Below, piece by piece: positions 12,102 through 24,973 of a stretch of 64,000 nucleotides of DNA. The stretch's first letter is position 1, and each line of letters starts with the position of its first letter. The translations under genes and the position numbers were made by a program. Source of the DNA: Climacium dendroides (taxonomy: Eukaryota; Streptophyta; Bryopsida; Hypnales; Climaciaceae); NCBI GenBank assembly GCA_950106755.1, contig OX467088.1, positions 4,262,001 through 4,326,000 on the forward strand, given 5' to 3'. The notes beneath the pieces are model-generated. The model made no database searches. It saw nothing but the letters and a program-made list of their open reading frames with translations, and had not been told where the DNA came from.

Positions 12102-13904
12102 GGTGGCGGCAAGACGGGATATTTGCATCTTCATAGGAGATAATGAAGTTGAAATATTGGTTTGACTATTTGAAAGACATTTTTGTTGAGGTTTGGCTAT
12201 TAAAAAGCCAATATTAAAGAGCCAATGTAAAATTTGATTACATATCAATAAGATATCACTTCTTTTGGCTAAATATATAAAAAATAAATTCTTTTTAGAT
12301 TTTTTAAAATTTATTTTTATGATTATTAAAATATGCATTCACTTGCAATAAAAAAATCTTAGTATAGTGTGTGGAAGTGCAAAGATAGTACTAAGGCTAA
12401 TTGATTTTTATTTCAATGAAACCACTAGAGGTACCTTAAATTTTAAGTGGAGCTTCAACAACATTTTATGTAATGAATTCGGGCCATCCTTATTATGTTG
12501 CCTCATTGATGTATTGTTTTTGCCCTTTTCTTTCATTTTATTTGAATGTTGTTTGTTTCTCCTTTCTATTGTAAATGTATTGTGTTCTTGAAGTGTTGGT
12601 CATCTTTTCAAATGCATGTTGTTTTAAAAAGTTGATTCTTTCATCTATGTAATGCCCTAATCCTTGGCACCTCACTTATTTAGAAAAGAGAATATTAGCT
12701 ACATCTTTAATTTCATTGTCACTAATGCTGTGACTATTGTCCTCTATTTCATTTAATGTCCCTTCTTTATATTTTGATTCATATTCAAACCTTTAAATAT
12801 CTCCCTCTTCAACTAATATATTTATAGTTGAAAAACACTCATAACTAAAAGAAATATTCATAGTAGGAAAATTTTAAACACTTACAAAAAATGAAAATCT
12901 TATTACTATAATTAAGTGAAAGAATTATTTTCACTAATGTAGAGCATTTTTAGCACAAATCGTTAAATTTTCATATTTACAGTGAAGAAGTAAAATAAAC
13001 AAACTTCATCTTAGAAGGAATGAATTAATGCAAATGAACTTGTTTGTAATTGAAAAAAAGTATCTAAAATTGACTTTCAAATATTGATCATTATTGCATA
13101 CAAGGGCACACTAATATGTTGCCACCATCTTTAATTAACTTATGTATGAGAATTTGCAAATTCATCCATTTAAATATTACTAAATAGATATATATTTGTG
13201 TATAATTCATACATCACAAAATGAAAAGTAGTTACCTCAATAATATGAACCACTTTATTATTTTAAATATGTGTTTAATTATCAACAAATTCATGTAATG
13301 AAGGTTTTAACAAGTTTGTACTGTACCCTATATGTGGTATGAAATCATTATATGATTTTTGAAGTGTGAATAAGACCGCAAGTTTCAAGATTGTAAGGAA
13401 CTTGAAACTTTGCTACATCAACAGTTTGATGTGGTTGAGTGATTGCCTTTTCAAAATATTTAAAATTTAAAATTTTAAAATTTTAAATTAAATTTAAATA
13501 TTTTGACAGCAGTGCATTAGTTCATAGCAAAAGGAACAACTCTGAAATGATTATTAAGAGACCTCAAATCCCCTCTAATGCATTCCTTCATCGTTCAACA
13601 AACATCAATTAACGATTTTAGTAATAGTCTATTATTAATTTTAAGTGCTTTTAATAACTGCAACAAAGGGTTTAAGGACATTTTAGGTGATTTTATCTTA
13701 TATATTGTGTAAATAGAGGTGTTTTATAATGTGTCACTAATAGTAATGAATTGGTGTACATCATATATTATAGTGAAGTGTTAATTAGTGATATATAATT
13801 TGGTAGTAATAATTTCAAAAAAATCATTTTACTTTTTGATGATCTAAATTTACTATTATCAAAATATGGGGTACATACTAGTAGTTAGCATTTAGCTTAT
13901 ATTA
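12102..13904. other. AT-rich intergenic, partial MITE copy
   Basis: About 13430-13580 holds a diverged or partial copy of the CATTAGA-family MITE (GATGTGG block, AT-rich core, GACAGCAGTGCATTAGTTCATAG, then CCCCTCTAATGC). No gene is recognised. The open frames at 12096-12591 lack motifs. Confidence 0.45.
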
Positions 13905-14165
13905 AAGGAGATTTGAGACCTCTAGAAGACCAATTCAAGGTTGTTCTCCTTGTTATGAATCAATGCATTGTTGTTCTATTGTTAAAATATTAAATAATTA
14001 AATATTATTTTTAATTTTTTAATTTAAAAAAAAATTTAAAAATACTTATTTTTTAAAAATATTTTTTTATTTGATGTAGTTGTCTCTTGACGTAGTTCCC
14101 AAGTTTTCCATAGTTCAAGAATTCAAGGTCTTGTCTAGGCCTCAAAAAACATTTCATAGTAGAAG
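13905..14165. mobile_element. diverged MITE, CATTAGA family
   Basis: The left end (GGAGATTTGAGACCTCTAGA) is mirrored loosely by the right end near 14125-14165 (AGGCCTCAAAAAACATTTC). The interior shares TTATGAATCAATGCATTG and GATGTAG with other members. It lies inverted relative to the partial copy at about 13430-13580, and the two together look like a large imperfect fold-back. Confidence 0.4.
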
Positions 14166-16749
14166 GTTAGTTTTCAAAAGTCTTTTTACTTTTGAAGAGG
14201 ATCAACTAACAAGCAAATTTTGGATTTGCATAAAAAATAGTCAAGAAAGTAACATTGAGAATATTTTCTTTGAAGCCTTTCTTGTGCCTTCACTATTGCT
14301 ATTCTTATGCCTATTGCTAGTGAATAATCATGCAAAAATAACACTAGGGAGAAAGATAGGCTTGATCAAATAGAATTTCTTAAGTGGATTAGAAAAATTA
14401 AGATACCAAAAATTTCATTTCCCCAATATCATGTGTCAATATTCTCAATAAGGGATCATGTAGTTGCACAAGCATCATGAAATTAAATATTTACAACCTC
14501 TATTGCTTCAAGTGAATATACTATCCAATTTCAACACAATATTGAAGCTTTGGTAATCAATGATGTATAGATGGAATAATATATGAAACATTCATGGCTT
14601 TTCATATTAATACAAATAAATTACCATGTTGAGGGTGAGGTATAATTAATATTATTTCATAATACAAATGAGCTATAAATACAACAACCATTCCAATAGC
14701 TCCATATTGTTCAGTGAGATCAAGGTGGGACTCAATGAAGAATTAAATAATTCTACATATTCAAACATCATTTTCAATCTCATTTTAAAAAATTGTACAT
14801 AAGTTTCAATTATTTATTTTTATTACATGTGATCACCTACTTTTATCAATGTGAAAAAATCAACTAGTAATTTTCTTCCTTGACTAAGATCATATATTTA
14901 ACCATACAGAGATATAGCATAATCCACATCCTTGTCAATAGTTGTATACATATATGTATCTTTCTCTATTTGTATTTGTATTCATATATGTAAATATACT
15001 TAGAGTTGGACCCCATCACATTGTTGGATTTTTAATTTTACTATTTTGACTTGTCTTAATTCATTTTTGAAGTGTTTAGTTATTGTTTTGAGGGGAGAGT
15101 AAAGCTAATATTTGAACATAGAGTAGGAGCATGGAGCATAGACCATCTTTGATGGTTACAATATACCTATGTTATAGATATGTATAACATTATCTACAAA
15201 ATATCTTATATTCTCTAAAACAAGCTTTAGGTTCTTCAAACCTAAGCTTTATGCTCTAAGCTCCACATTCCACACTCATATAATAGCAATCCCTAGTTCA
15301 GGATTAGGAAAAACCAAGTCAACCAACTTGTGACCTTGTTCTTTCGTAAATGCATTGAATTCTATTATTTACCACAAGTAGAAATTTTGATTATACATTT
15401 GAAATTCTAAACTTCCAATTAGTTAACTCCTAAAAGATGTTTTAAATATTTTCCTCATAGTCTATAAAAAATAATGTGCATTTTAGGATACAAAATGTAC
15501 TTAAAAATACAAATAAATTTAAATAAACTTGAATTTTTTTGAAAAAATATAAAGTATCAATGGAAATGTTGTATAAAATTTATGATTTGGAGGGATTTTG
15601 ATGTGCAATTTCCATTAAATGTTGTACTCATTCATAAAAGAAAATGGTACAATTTCACATACATGATCACTTGAGAAGGTGTAGAACATGGAAGGTAGGT
15701 CCAAATCTTTAATGGAAGTTTGTGTTGCATAGAATAGATGTGTTAGTTCTAAGAGTAGTCATGCATTTACTTTTGTATTGAACATTGTATGAAAATGTAT
15801 TAAATTATTTATAAAACATTAGATTTGAAATTACCTTATACTTTATTCATACAAGAAAGCATACATGAAGAATGTACATACAATTGTGTGTTGATTGTGT
15901 GGGGAGTAGCAAACTCATGATGCTTTGACATGTCCTTGCAAATTTGCAAGTGTGGATTCCATTCCCTTTGATTAACACTTTATTCTATGAAAAAATGACT
16001 TTTATTCTTTGTAGGACATGAGGACAATGAGTGAATTTTGAAAAAGAAGTGTTTAGCAAGCAAGAAAATTAGTATATATTGATTACAAGCTATGTCGATT
16101 ATGCTTTGAAAGTATTGCAACCTTGATCTTTGTATGCAATCATGTCTTGGTATTAGGATGTACCTCTATGTAATCTCACATGCTTTAATAAATTATACCA
16201 TATTTGATCCAAAATACAAATATAGGCTGCATCATACAATGACCTATAGAATACATCTCATACCCCCAATTTTTTCCCCAAAATTTGGATATATTGCATC
16301 AATCCATAGTGCAAGTAGCCAAGTACAACTAGATCATGCCAATATCCAATATCATTGTTTTCCTTGTTAAATATGAGTTTTTGCATATTTTGAGGATTCC
16401 ATTGGTTATCCATTTTCTTAAGGGGTTCAATTCAAAAGAAGTTTCAAAAGACAAAATTAACCACCTATAAAAAAAAGGCAAGTTTTTACTTGAAGACCTA
16501 GCATGATTACAACACTAAAGGTTTAGGCTAGTTCACCAAACCTCACATCAATAAGCTTAGGATCTTTCATATTGTATACCTAAGCCTATGCTAAGTATCA
16601 TATTGAATAACATTTTAATTTTATAAGGACGCCATGGACTGTTTAGGTTTGATGGATAGTCAAGTAGTCTAATTTTGTATTGAAGAATGAATGATTTTCA
16701 TCCAATATTTTATGTGCAACTTTATTAATGTTGTATCCACATCATTGAG
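14166..16749. other. AT-rich intergenic, no gene seen
   Basis: Nothing recognisable on either strand. Short open frames only. Confidence 0.55.
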
Positions 16750-18218
16750 TTAACCCCTAAAAGACCAAAGTCACCAAATTGCATTTTTTGGCAACATAGT
16801 GATTTTGGACAACTTACTACAAATGAATTTTTTTTCTTTAAAGGAATAGCTTTAAAGCCCAACAATTTTCATAATTGTTGACTACATTATTCAAAGGTTA
16901 TTTTATGATATGTAATTTTTAATGTTTGGCAAGCAGGTTGGGCAACTTTGAAAAATTCCTAAAAAATCATTATTATGAATTTTTTTTAATTAATTCTTTA
17001 GATTTATGAGATGAAAGTTATGAGGAGTTTTAGTTTGCGGGCAGCTATGGATTCTCTACTCTAAAATTAACTTTGAAGTCTTTTATTTAACTCAATTTTC
17101 AATATTTTTGTAAATAAAATAAAATTGAAGGAGTAGATTGTTTATTACAACATCACAACCATCGGGATTGGCATTTTCCAATTCAATCCATAACTAAATT
17201 CTTAACAATTTAGTATTTTGAATCATTTTCGATTATTTTTTACTTACTGTTTTTTTCTTATATGCTGTACAATTCCAAATGATATGAAATCTTAAGCATG
17301 TAGCCAACTTGACTTCAAGAATGAATCCAAAAAAGCACCACTATTTTGGACCTTTTTTTCATACAAATGAGAGCTTTTGAAGTGCAGCTGCCCATTTTTT
17401 TGTAGGGCCAAAAAAAAGATTTTTGTCACTTCAAACACTAATATCTTGTAATCTACATGGTGGAAATTTGTAAAATTTTTCCCACATCTTTTCAAATCAG
17501 CATACTACAAGATCCTATGGTTATCCTAGGGGAATCACTTACTGTATCTATAAGAAACCATGTGAGTTCAAGTGATTTTTTGGACCCTTATATACTTTTT
17601 AATAAACTACAATTTCAATCTATAGTTTTGAACTTTGTTTAATATTGACTAAAAGTTTAGGGTGCTGAAAATTTTCAATTTAAATAAAATATGATATAAT
17701 TTCTAGAATAGGTTGAAAAATGAACTAAAATGGCACGTTTTTCAACTCAAATATTTATAGAGAACACATTTAGATGACCATTACAACATTATTTAGGGAA
17801 AATGAACTTTGAATATATAATTATTTTTAGCAATTTTTTTTTCAGTTTTTAGACAATTTTTTCTGAAATAAAATAGGGGTAAGAAAATTATTTTCAGCTT
17901 TACAATGTATTTTTTACTTCAAAAATTTGTAACTAATTATAATTAACAAATAAAATACCAATAATTCACAATATAAACATTCAAAGTAGAGGAATCTCCT
18001 CATATTTCTTTTCTTTTCTTTTTATAAAATTTTAGAACATAAAATAGGGGGTCAAAAATCTTAATGCACGTAGTTTCTAATGGACACTCTACGTGATCTT
18101 CCCGTGGCAGTTATATGTGTCCAAAAATGAAATTTTCCTAAAATTTAGTACTTGTATTAGAAATGGCAATTTTGGAGCGTTTTTGGTGAAAATATAGTCA
18201 AAAACCTTTGGGGATTAA
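16750..18218. mobile_element. TTAA/TIR element, 1.47 kb
   Basis: The ends are TTAACCCCTAAAAGACC (from 16750) and, reversed, TTAATCCCCAAAGG (to 18218). It aligns with the 915-bp element at 30728-31642 almost throughout, for example TTAGTTTG.GGGCAG, CAATTCCAAATGATATGAAA, AAGCATGTAGCCAACTTG and CACTTCAAACACTA. An extra 590 bases (17525-18114) are present only here, bounded by GTTAT on both sides. No transposase frame is visible. Confidence 0.7.
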
Positions 18219-20650
18219 GTTCAAGTCATATACAAAAGATGTCATGTATAATATTTTATATGACATATTTTGTCAAAAATATAGTATATATATGTAGTGT
18301 ATTTCGTGTGTTGAGTTTTTTCCCCTTAAAACATGATTTTGACATTCAAAGTTATTTCTTTAGATTTTGAATGAAACTAAGAAAATGAAGCTTCTAAAGT
18401 AAAGTTTCTACTCTAGTTTATCAAAAATAATAATAATTCTTAAAAATAGCATTTTATTGAAGTTTGAAGTTGAAGATCAATGACCACGTTTCTAAGTATA
18501 GAATGGCATAAAATCTTTATTTATACTATAATTTGATAGAATATATATAATACTATTCTTCTATTCCAAAAATTTCAGATTTTTTGAGCATGTTTTGTAA
18601 TTGATGTGAATTTTTTCCACTTTTTCTTCAAAAAATCACAATAATTTGAAATTTTCCCCAAAAAATCTAAATTTTTTATGACAATTACCAAACACATGAT
18701 TTCATCTTAGAAAAAGTAAAAAAACAAAATATTTTACTCAGAAATAGCAACAAAATATGGGATACACAGCAGCAGAGGGTTTTTGAGGTTACAGAGTTCA
18801 TCAGTAGAGAGTTCTAGATCACCTTGATTTCAGAGAATTTTTGAATAATTTCAACACTCCCATGGTGATCTCTCTCTGGCTAGAGCGGTATAAGACAATG
18901 AAAATTTTCTGCCATGTAGGAAGATAAAAAACACAGGATTGCAAATTTTTTGGTAATTTTATTCAATGAGATTCAACTTCTCTACAAGGCTGCTAGTCCC
19001 CCCTGAGTTTCTAGACTGTGGGAACTCAGCCTCAACAGTAATCTGATGTGGCAGAGTGAATGCTACATCAAATAATAATAATAAATTATTTTTTGAATGT
19101 TTTTTTTAATATTATTCAATAAGTTTTTAATTATTTTTAATTATTTTTTAATTATTCTTTAATCTAGTTAGCACTAATTGATTCATAGCATGGGGAATAG
19201 GCTTGAAATGGCCCTCTAATGCCTCCTAAAAACATCTAATGTATGTTTTCAATTGAAATTACTAGGAGTTTTGGAAGCCCAAAGTTGGCCTAGACTCATA
19301 CCCAATATATAGACTCTTCCAATTCTAATAATTCAATAATCGCTTTCTCACTCACTATTTCCTATTTTCTTGCTCACTACTTTGGAACATGCATCATGAT
19401 CTTCTTAATCCCAACTTTGAAAAGGGGAAAAAAACACATTCCAAGCATTGGTTGGAAATCTGTTTCAAACTTAGTTGAAAATCTATACTTGGTTGGAAAT
19501 AGATGCACCCTAAAAGGATGGGTATGGATCCTTGGTTGGAAATGGGTAGTTCTACCATCTTCTCTTGAAGAATTGGACTCCTTTATTTGTGTAAAACAAA
19601 ACAAAACAAAAACAAATTCTATTCCTCACTAAGAGAGAATTAAATAACTTTGGTTCTTCCAGTGTACAATGGAATCCAATGATCTTGCAAACTACCTATT
19701 ATAGTTCATCATAAAGTATGTTCAATTTGAGATCAAGAACTGGAGGTTGAGAAAAACACAAGACAAAATTTCTTGGAGCACCCAAACTTGATATGATGGA
19801 GTTTGGTGCAATGTTTTTTTGTACTATTCTTATTAAATCTTCCTTGGACACCATTGTTACAATTGGGGATGACCTTTACAATTAACTCTATAATTGTGTC
19901 ATTCAATTTTTTTTGGTATAATAGAGTTAAATCATAAAGTGAACCCCAATTTGTAAAAGGGATGTTAGAGGAAGGTTTAACTAAGAATATTATAAAAGAA
20001 ACATTGCACTAGAATTCATCAAACCAAGTTTAGGTGCTTCAAGGAGTTTTGTCAAGATTATGTTTTTTTCAAACTCCAGCTCTTACATTCTCATTGCACA
20101 CACTTTATGATTATCTTTAATAATGTAGATAAAAATGGCATTTTTTCTCTTGCATATTGAACATTCAGTTTTATTCAATCCCAATCAAGTACACAAAATT
20201 TCAATTTCAAAAAACCAAAACTCTATATTTGATAAATTAACATGATGTTCATGGTTTTATATGATAATTGATTGAGAAACATTGGTGGTGAATTTTTTAA
20301 TTAAATTGTATAGATATGTAGGAAACATCCATATGCACATATTTCCTTCCATAAGTATCTCCACAAAAGTTTTAAGATTTTTTCTATTAAGATTTCAATA
20401 TTGGGGTGACATTGCCTAAATTTTGCAAAATAGATATCTCTATATTGTAATTAGATTTTTCTATTTGATCCTCATAAGATAATTCCTTTTGCACATTTGA
20501 GCATGGTACAATTACTTTGCCCAAATCTAGTTAAAATATAGAGATATCTATTTTACAAAGTTTGGTCATACAACATTTAAAAATAAGGAGAAATTTGTTC
20601 TAAAGTTGTTCAAATGATATGATGATTTATTACATGTCACTACAACAAAA
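18219..20650. other. AT-rich intergenic with a CATTAGA-family MITE copy
   Basis: About 19000-19241 resembles the CATTAGA-family MITE: TCTGATGTGGC, an AT core, GATTCATAGCATGGGGAATAG, GGCCCTCTAATGCCTCC, and the end AACATCTAATG. The left terminus is not clear. No gene is seen. Opposing frames near 19377-19632 lack motifs. Confidence 0.5.
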
Positions 20651-21223
20651 TTAACCTCCAAAGGATCATGACACATTTTGGGTATAATTATCAAGACTAC
20701 CACTTTTTAGGGTAGTGAAAAAAATAATTCAAAAATAAATAAATAAACCATTCTAATTAATAGTAGACTAATAGTACGTGAATGGATGGAAAAGAATTCA
20801 TAAACTTTGACCATGTACATTACAAGATTATAGCATTTGAATTTGGAAAAAATATTTTTTTCCAGCCTTGTCCAATAAAATACTTTAACTCTTCCTAGAG
20901 TAAGATTTTTGCACTACACATGTGAATTTTTTTTATAGTTTCATCCTATTAGATGTTAATTACATATCTATCAAATTTTCGAGGTAGATTGGAGAGGAAT
21001 TTTGCACATACTACCCAAAGCTATCCATCTTGCCCAAATTTTTTTGACAACATAACTTTTGATTTAGTCCTTTAATTGGAAAAATAATAATGCTTCTAAT
21101 AAGGTTGTACATGTCTACACCTTGTGTCAAAATTTTAGGAAGATTCATTCAAAATCAGCTTTGTAGGAACCTACTCAAAAGTTGAATTGGTTGTTCAACC
21201 ACCACTTGGCTTTTAGAGGTTAA
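20651..21223. mobile_element. TTAA/TIR element, 573 bp
   Basis: The left end is TTAACCTCCAAAGG and the right end, reversed, is TTAACCTCTAAAAGCC. Both outer edges are TTAA. The interior carries the ACATAACTTTTGATTTAG..TTTAATTGGAAAA and AGGAACCTACTC phrases shared with the copies at 52334-52929 and 54680-55592. It is non-coding. Confidence 0.7.
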
Positions 21224-23300
21224 CTAAGACAAATGCATCAATAATTTATACTAATAGCAACTAAACATAATGATTATTATTAAACATAAGTAATTTGCAT
21301 TGGATCTTGTTGGGAAGTAAAAGGAGATTTCATTTTGGTATGCATTATTTGAATATCATAAAAATAAGCTATGAATTTTCATAGTACTATCTATAGATGT
21401 TCCGAAAATTTCATATTGTCATGTACTCATATTGTCCTAAAGAAGGTCATTGTATAGAAGAAGATTGTATAACTAGGATCATCCAAAGGATATTTTATAG
21501 GGTCCATAAGTAACGTGATTAAAATACAAATATCCTAGAATTTATTTGAAGATTATTCTTTCATATGAATTTTAAGGCCTTTAAGTAATTTTTAAAGTTT
21601 TATGTCACAAGTACAAAATAATGCCATATGTTTGAACCCTCTAAACTATATAAGAGTTGTGCCAATGGCCTCCCAAGGTGTTTTATATACACATCTTTGA
21701 TTGTATCCTTAATTGATATCTAGTTTTAATGTTGTTTTTTTGGCCCAAATGTAATTGTATTTATTGATTATGGGTGCATTTATCTTAAATCATATCTACA
21801 AGTATAGCAAATGACGAGACAACAATGTTTTTGGGATGAAAAGTGCACTATAAATGCTTGGACTTGTCAAAATTTTCAAACTTTGTCAACTCTAATAAAT
21901 TCTTCCTTTGGTATATATATTAGATTAGTAATGATAGAAATTCATTTTGATTTTGCTCAATAGATGAAGTTTGTACTTGGTTGGAAGTTAATACTAATAA
22001 TGAGTTGTAAAGGTTTGGCAAATATGTGAATTATTTTTTTATAAAGTGACGAGCTAATATTTTATGAAGATGATATGAAATTTCACCATACAAATGGAGG
22101 TGCTTTTTCACTTTGCATGACGTCCTTCCCATGATACACTTGCTTGCTTATTGTTCAACAATATTAGGGGCAGTTCATACTAAATTCTAAGTTCCAATTC
22201 AAGGATTTTCAATTTTAGTCTACATCCATACTTTTGTTGGATTGTAAAAAGGCAATGAATAATATTGTATGTGGAATTTGGAGCACTTTAATGTGAAGCC
22301 CAAAGTCTCAACTCTAAGTCTCAAGTTCCACATCAACAATGTCTTATGTCAAAAATAGGTTTGAAGATGACTGAAAAAGTCAAAATTCTTATTTTTTAAA
22401 CCATTGAATGCTTAAAATTTGAAGCAAATAGATTGCTCACAAGTACAAGTGGCAAAGAATACAAGAATACTTGGCACTTCAAAAAAGTCACATTTATATG
22501 AAGCTAAAATAGAATCCCAACTATGGCTCCAAATTCCAACTCCTTAGTATCAAAATTTCCAAAAACAATTAAATTATATGGATATTTCTAAATGAACATG
22601 ACCCTACAATTTGGGATGTAGTGTAAAGTTCCAAGTCCAATTTTCAACTCCTTGCCAATGAAATTTTGAGATTTTTGAACAAGAGTTATATGAAGTCCAA
22701 ATAGAATCCCAACTGTGGCTCCAAGCCCCAACTCCTTGACGTCAAAATTTCCAAAAAAAATTCTACCACACTAAATAGTGAAATTAGGTTGCTCTTCACT
22801 AATTTCTCAACATCCTAAACTATATAAATATGTACTATTACTGTAGAAGGATGCAGTAATGCAAAACCCACGTGTGTTGCACAAGTTGGTACATTGGTTC
22901 ATGGCTCAAGTTCAAAGAGTGGTAAGCACCTCCATGTAGACAAGCAGTGAGTCATGAAGTAACTTTTTTAAATGAAGCAACCTGATTGTTCAAGCAACCC
23001 AATTTCACTATTTTATCATGTATATAGATATTTTAAAGTGAACATGAACCTACAATTTGGGATGTAGAGTGAAGCCCCAAGTTCAATTTTCAACTCTCTA
23101 CCAATGAGATTTTGAGATTTTTGAGAATTCACTCCAAAATTCTTGGAGCATCTTGAGATTTGAGAACCGACCTTATGCTTATGCTTATGCTTTAGATGAG
23201 ACGCGCATTTGTCAAAAAATCAAATCATACAGTAGTACCTGCAAACCTGGGGAGAATGTGAATAGTCTCAAAAATGCTCCAATACTTGCTCCAATACGCA
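21224..23300. other. AT-rich intergenic with diverged repeats
   Basis: About 22500-23120 contains repeated phrases: GAATCCCAACT.TGGCTCCAA near 22511 and 22706, and CCTACAATTTGGGATGTAG near 22602 and 23050, each followed by AATTTTCAACTC and ATTTTGAGATTTTTGA. These are old interleaved duplications. A six-base repeat (CTTATG) lies near 23172-23190. No gene is seen. Confidence 0.5.
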
Positions 23301-24973
23301 ACAAGTAAAGCCCCATGTTGCTCATCAAAAGCCGTATGTTAAGTTCACCGGCCCCTTCCTCCTGGAAACACAAAATCTTGCTCCCCTGGGGACTGCAAAT
23401 GCATCAACACCTGCCTGCCGTCACCCACACTAAATTTATCTTATTCCCCACATCCCCTTCACAATCCTCCACAGACCAACAGGTGGAAGACCCCCCTTGC
23501 TTCCAGGCTCCAGATCACCGTGATATTGAGTCCGTCTCCGCATTCCAATCTCCCAGTCGAAACGAATCATTCCATGATTCTCGATCGCCACAAAGACGGT
23601 CAACAGAACCCAAAATATGATCCAACAAAGACGCCCCACTTGCAGTAACCCACATCAGCACCTAACGTTGAAGATTCTAAAAGCAGGTGAAAGATTAATA
23701 TCATACGAATAGCCGTAAAACGAACTTTGTGAAAGATGCAGGGAACTGACTGACGGACGGAAGTTGTAGATTTTGAGCCCCACTCACTCACTCAACTGGC
23801 GCAGGAAAGCCAGATGGAAGCTCCCAGAGAGACGACTGACTATCAGACACGAGTGCAAGGGGAAGCATAATAATTCCAACTTTGAATCGTTCACGACTGA
23901 TAGCCAGGTTTTGGAAAACGCACCAAAGCCTGAGTAGTGGCCAGCTTGTGAGCGACGGAAGGGTTCGCAGGAAGGGAGAGAGGAGGAGGGTTTGGTGCTG
24001 TTGAAGCTGCTCGCAACATTCCTTTTGAGTGTTAGAATTGAGCAAGAGTTGCCGTTTCTGACCGGAAGTAGAGACTCTTGGGGAGAAGGAGACGTTCTCT
24101 GGAAACAGGGGTTGAGCTTTGGCTCCGAAGGTGGTGGTGCGATTGCAGAAATTAGTTCTTGAGGTTAGTGTTGCTGGCGTACGTACTTTTAAGCAAGTTG
24201 TTGGGTTGTGTACTGAAGCACGTTTGATTTTTGTTCAGTACTTTTTGTGATCCTGTAATTTCACATGGACTGTTTGTAGAAGCTCCTTTGGTGTAGGTGC
24301 CTGCGATGGTTTCATGTGTCATTTACTTAGTGGGCATACCTAGTTGTGCCGGCCCGGGAAGTTAGGGACACCCGAAGATCGCCGCTTTGACGCTGAGTAT
24401 AGTTCGTAGTGCTGGACTGGTCAAACTTTTGTATGCTCTTGTTAGTGAATGAAAGAGCGCTCAACACATTAAAGAATGCGCTATTTCCAATTCATATGCA
24501 AAAGTTATGAGGATTCAAAATTGCTTTGGTGGATGTCTTGAAACTGACACTTAAACGGATGTTTAGGTGGTCTACATCCTAATTAATACTGCCATTGTTT
24601 AAAATTGTTGGGCGGCGATTATGGGTGTCCCTACCTTAGTCTGAAATCTTGATGTATTGGTTCACATTCTTGCTGCCAGGGGATCTTAAACACCATTGCT
24701 CCGTTCTTCTGGAGCTTATGGTTCTGGAGTATGAATTACAGAACAATTTTGGTTGGATTATGGATCTCTAAGTTTACAGAGAATTTTGGGGTGCAGGGCT
24801 CTCAAGAAATTCCCAAGTGTACACCAAGTGGTACTAACAGCAGGTTTTGAAGAAGTACCAATTTAGCGAAGATGTTGTGGGTTTGCAATTGATGGAGTGT
24901 GCTCTTAATTAGTTGAGTGATTATTAGGTTGCAGGAAGTAGAGATTTCAGATCATTCTTTTGAAGTTTGAGCT
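23301..24973 (+). promoter_or_regulatory. promoter and 5' leader region of the ENTH gene
   Basis: Base composition shifts to higher GC from about 23315, as expected for the start of a genic island. The region probably holds the promoter, 5' UTR and perhaps a 5' UTR intron of the ENTH gene starting at 24974. Frames of 63-101 codons on both strands lack motifs. An inverted pair, GTTAGGGACACCCGAAGATC plus 5 bases (24361-24385) and its mirror (24612-24635), could form a stem across about 225 bases. I could not place the transcription start. Confidence 0.35.
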
